From assembly GCA_025356735.1 (NCBI GenBank), contig JANXRT010000093.1, positions 1 to 8,103 of the forward strand: a DNA stretch of 8,103 bases, given 5' to 3'. The position numbers were made by a program, and so were the translations under genes. Shown here one piece after another: positions 7,706-8,103 of this stretch. Origin of the DNA: Acetobacteraceae bacterium. GTDB taxonomy: Bacteria; Pseudomonadota; Alphaproteobacteria; Acetobacterales; Acetobacteraceae. Under the pieces are notes generated by a model. That model did not search any database. It saw only the letters and a list, made by a program, of their open reading frames with translations, and was not told the DNA's origin. Position 1 is the stretch's first letter. Each line of letters begins with the position of its first letter.

Positions 7706-8103
7706 CTAGACGTAATGCTCCGCCAGCGGGGAGAACCCGTTGAACCGCTGCGAGGCGTAGGTCGTCGTGTAGGCCCCGGCCGCCAGCAACTCGACGCGAT
7801 CTCCGCATTCCAGGGCCAGCGGCATCCGGTAGTTAGACTTCTCGTACAGGATGTCCGCGCCGTCGCAGGTCGGGCCGGCGATCACGACCGGCCCCGAGGC
7901 CGAGCCGTCATGCGGGGTCATGATCCGGTACCGGATCGCCTCGCCCTCGGTCTCGGCCAGGCCGCCGAACCGGCCGATGTCGAGGTACACCCACCGGATC
8001 GGGTCCTCGGCGCCTTTGCGGCAGACCAGCACCACCTCCGACTGGATCACCCCTGCGTCGCCGACGATGAACCGGCCGGGCTCAATCAGCATCTCGGGCA
8101 GCG
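7706..8103 (-). CDS. Ornithine decarboxylase family (fold-III PLP), C-terminal part, cut by window
   Basis: This is the C-terminal part (131 visible codons) of a group IV, alanine-racemase-fold PLP decarboxylase. The closest type in memory is the eukaryotic-like ornithine decarboxylase of Alphaproteobacteria, which makes putrescine from ornithine in the cytoplasm; some members also accept lysine. Visible hallmarks are EPGRF (codons about 8083-8069), whose family counterpart binds the PLP phosphate, and AGPTCDGAD with the catalytic cysteine at 7867-7865, supplied across the dimer interface. GAYTTTYASQRFNGF follows, with the PLP-contacting tyrosine at 7771-7769. The frame runs open to the window edge (LPEMLIEPGR), so the barrel domain, the PLP lysine and the true start lie outside; the family is about 370-400 residues. 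The methionine at 8092 is internal. Diaminopimelate or arginine decarboxylase is less likely given the AGPTCDGAD and NGF motifs. A strong hairpin follows the stop. Confidence 0.92.
   Translation of the reverse strand, partial: LPEMLIEPGRFIVGDAGVIQSEVVLVCRKGAEDPIRWVYLDIGRFGGLAETEGEAIRYRIMTPHDGSASGPVVIAGPTCDGADILYEKSNYRMPLALECGDRVELLAAGAYTTTYASQRFNGFSPLAEHYV

Noticed and set aside
8090..8092. An ATG that could make the decarboxylase fragment a complete 128-residue gene.
   Set aside because: The frame stays open to the window edge with family-like residues (LPE) before it, and the fragment begins inside the conserved EPGR region, so this is an internal methionine of a longer gene.

Overview
The window is a high-GC chromosomal segment that reads like an alphaproteobacterium. 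The GltD and GltB sequences resemble, from memory, those of Azospirillum and other Rhodospirillales. The third gene looks like FzlA, a division protein known from Alphaproteobacteria. No mobile element, CRISPR array, tRNA or rRNA was seen. The content is mostly housekeeping, and I found no convincing new multi-gene system.

Layout, left to right. Positions 1-1359 (+) hold the 3' part of gltD, the small (beta) subunit of NADPH-glutamate synthase, cut by the window edge. After a 12-nt gap, gltB (1372-5916, +) encodes the complete large (alpha) subunit. The two subunits form the GOGAT enzyme, which makes two glutamates from glutamine and 2-oxoglutarate. A 52-nt gap follows, then a GST-fold protein best read as fzlA (5969-6637, +). 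Next is a short convergent junction (6638-6697) with a weak hairpin and a three-copy 12-nt repeat that overlaps the end of the opposing gene.

The right part is on the minus strand. A luciferase-like (LLM class) flavin/F420-dependent oxidoreductase lies at 6698-7597, with an alternative start at 7624. Upstream of it is the C-terminal third of a fold-III PLP decarboxylase of the ornithine decarboxylase family (7706 to beyond 8103). The roughly 100-nt space between these two genes is the most structured non-coding part of the window. It has a tandem 17-bp repeat, an inverted copy that can pair with either repeat unit, and a separate small hairpin over the Shine-Dalgarno sequence of the oxidoreductase.

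Functionally, gltD-gltB is a nitrogen-assimilation operon. fzlA may be read through from it or transcribed separately. The decarboxylase points to polyamine synthesis (putrescine). The oxidoreductase has no substrate that can be inferred from context.
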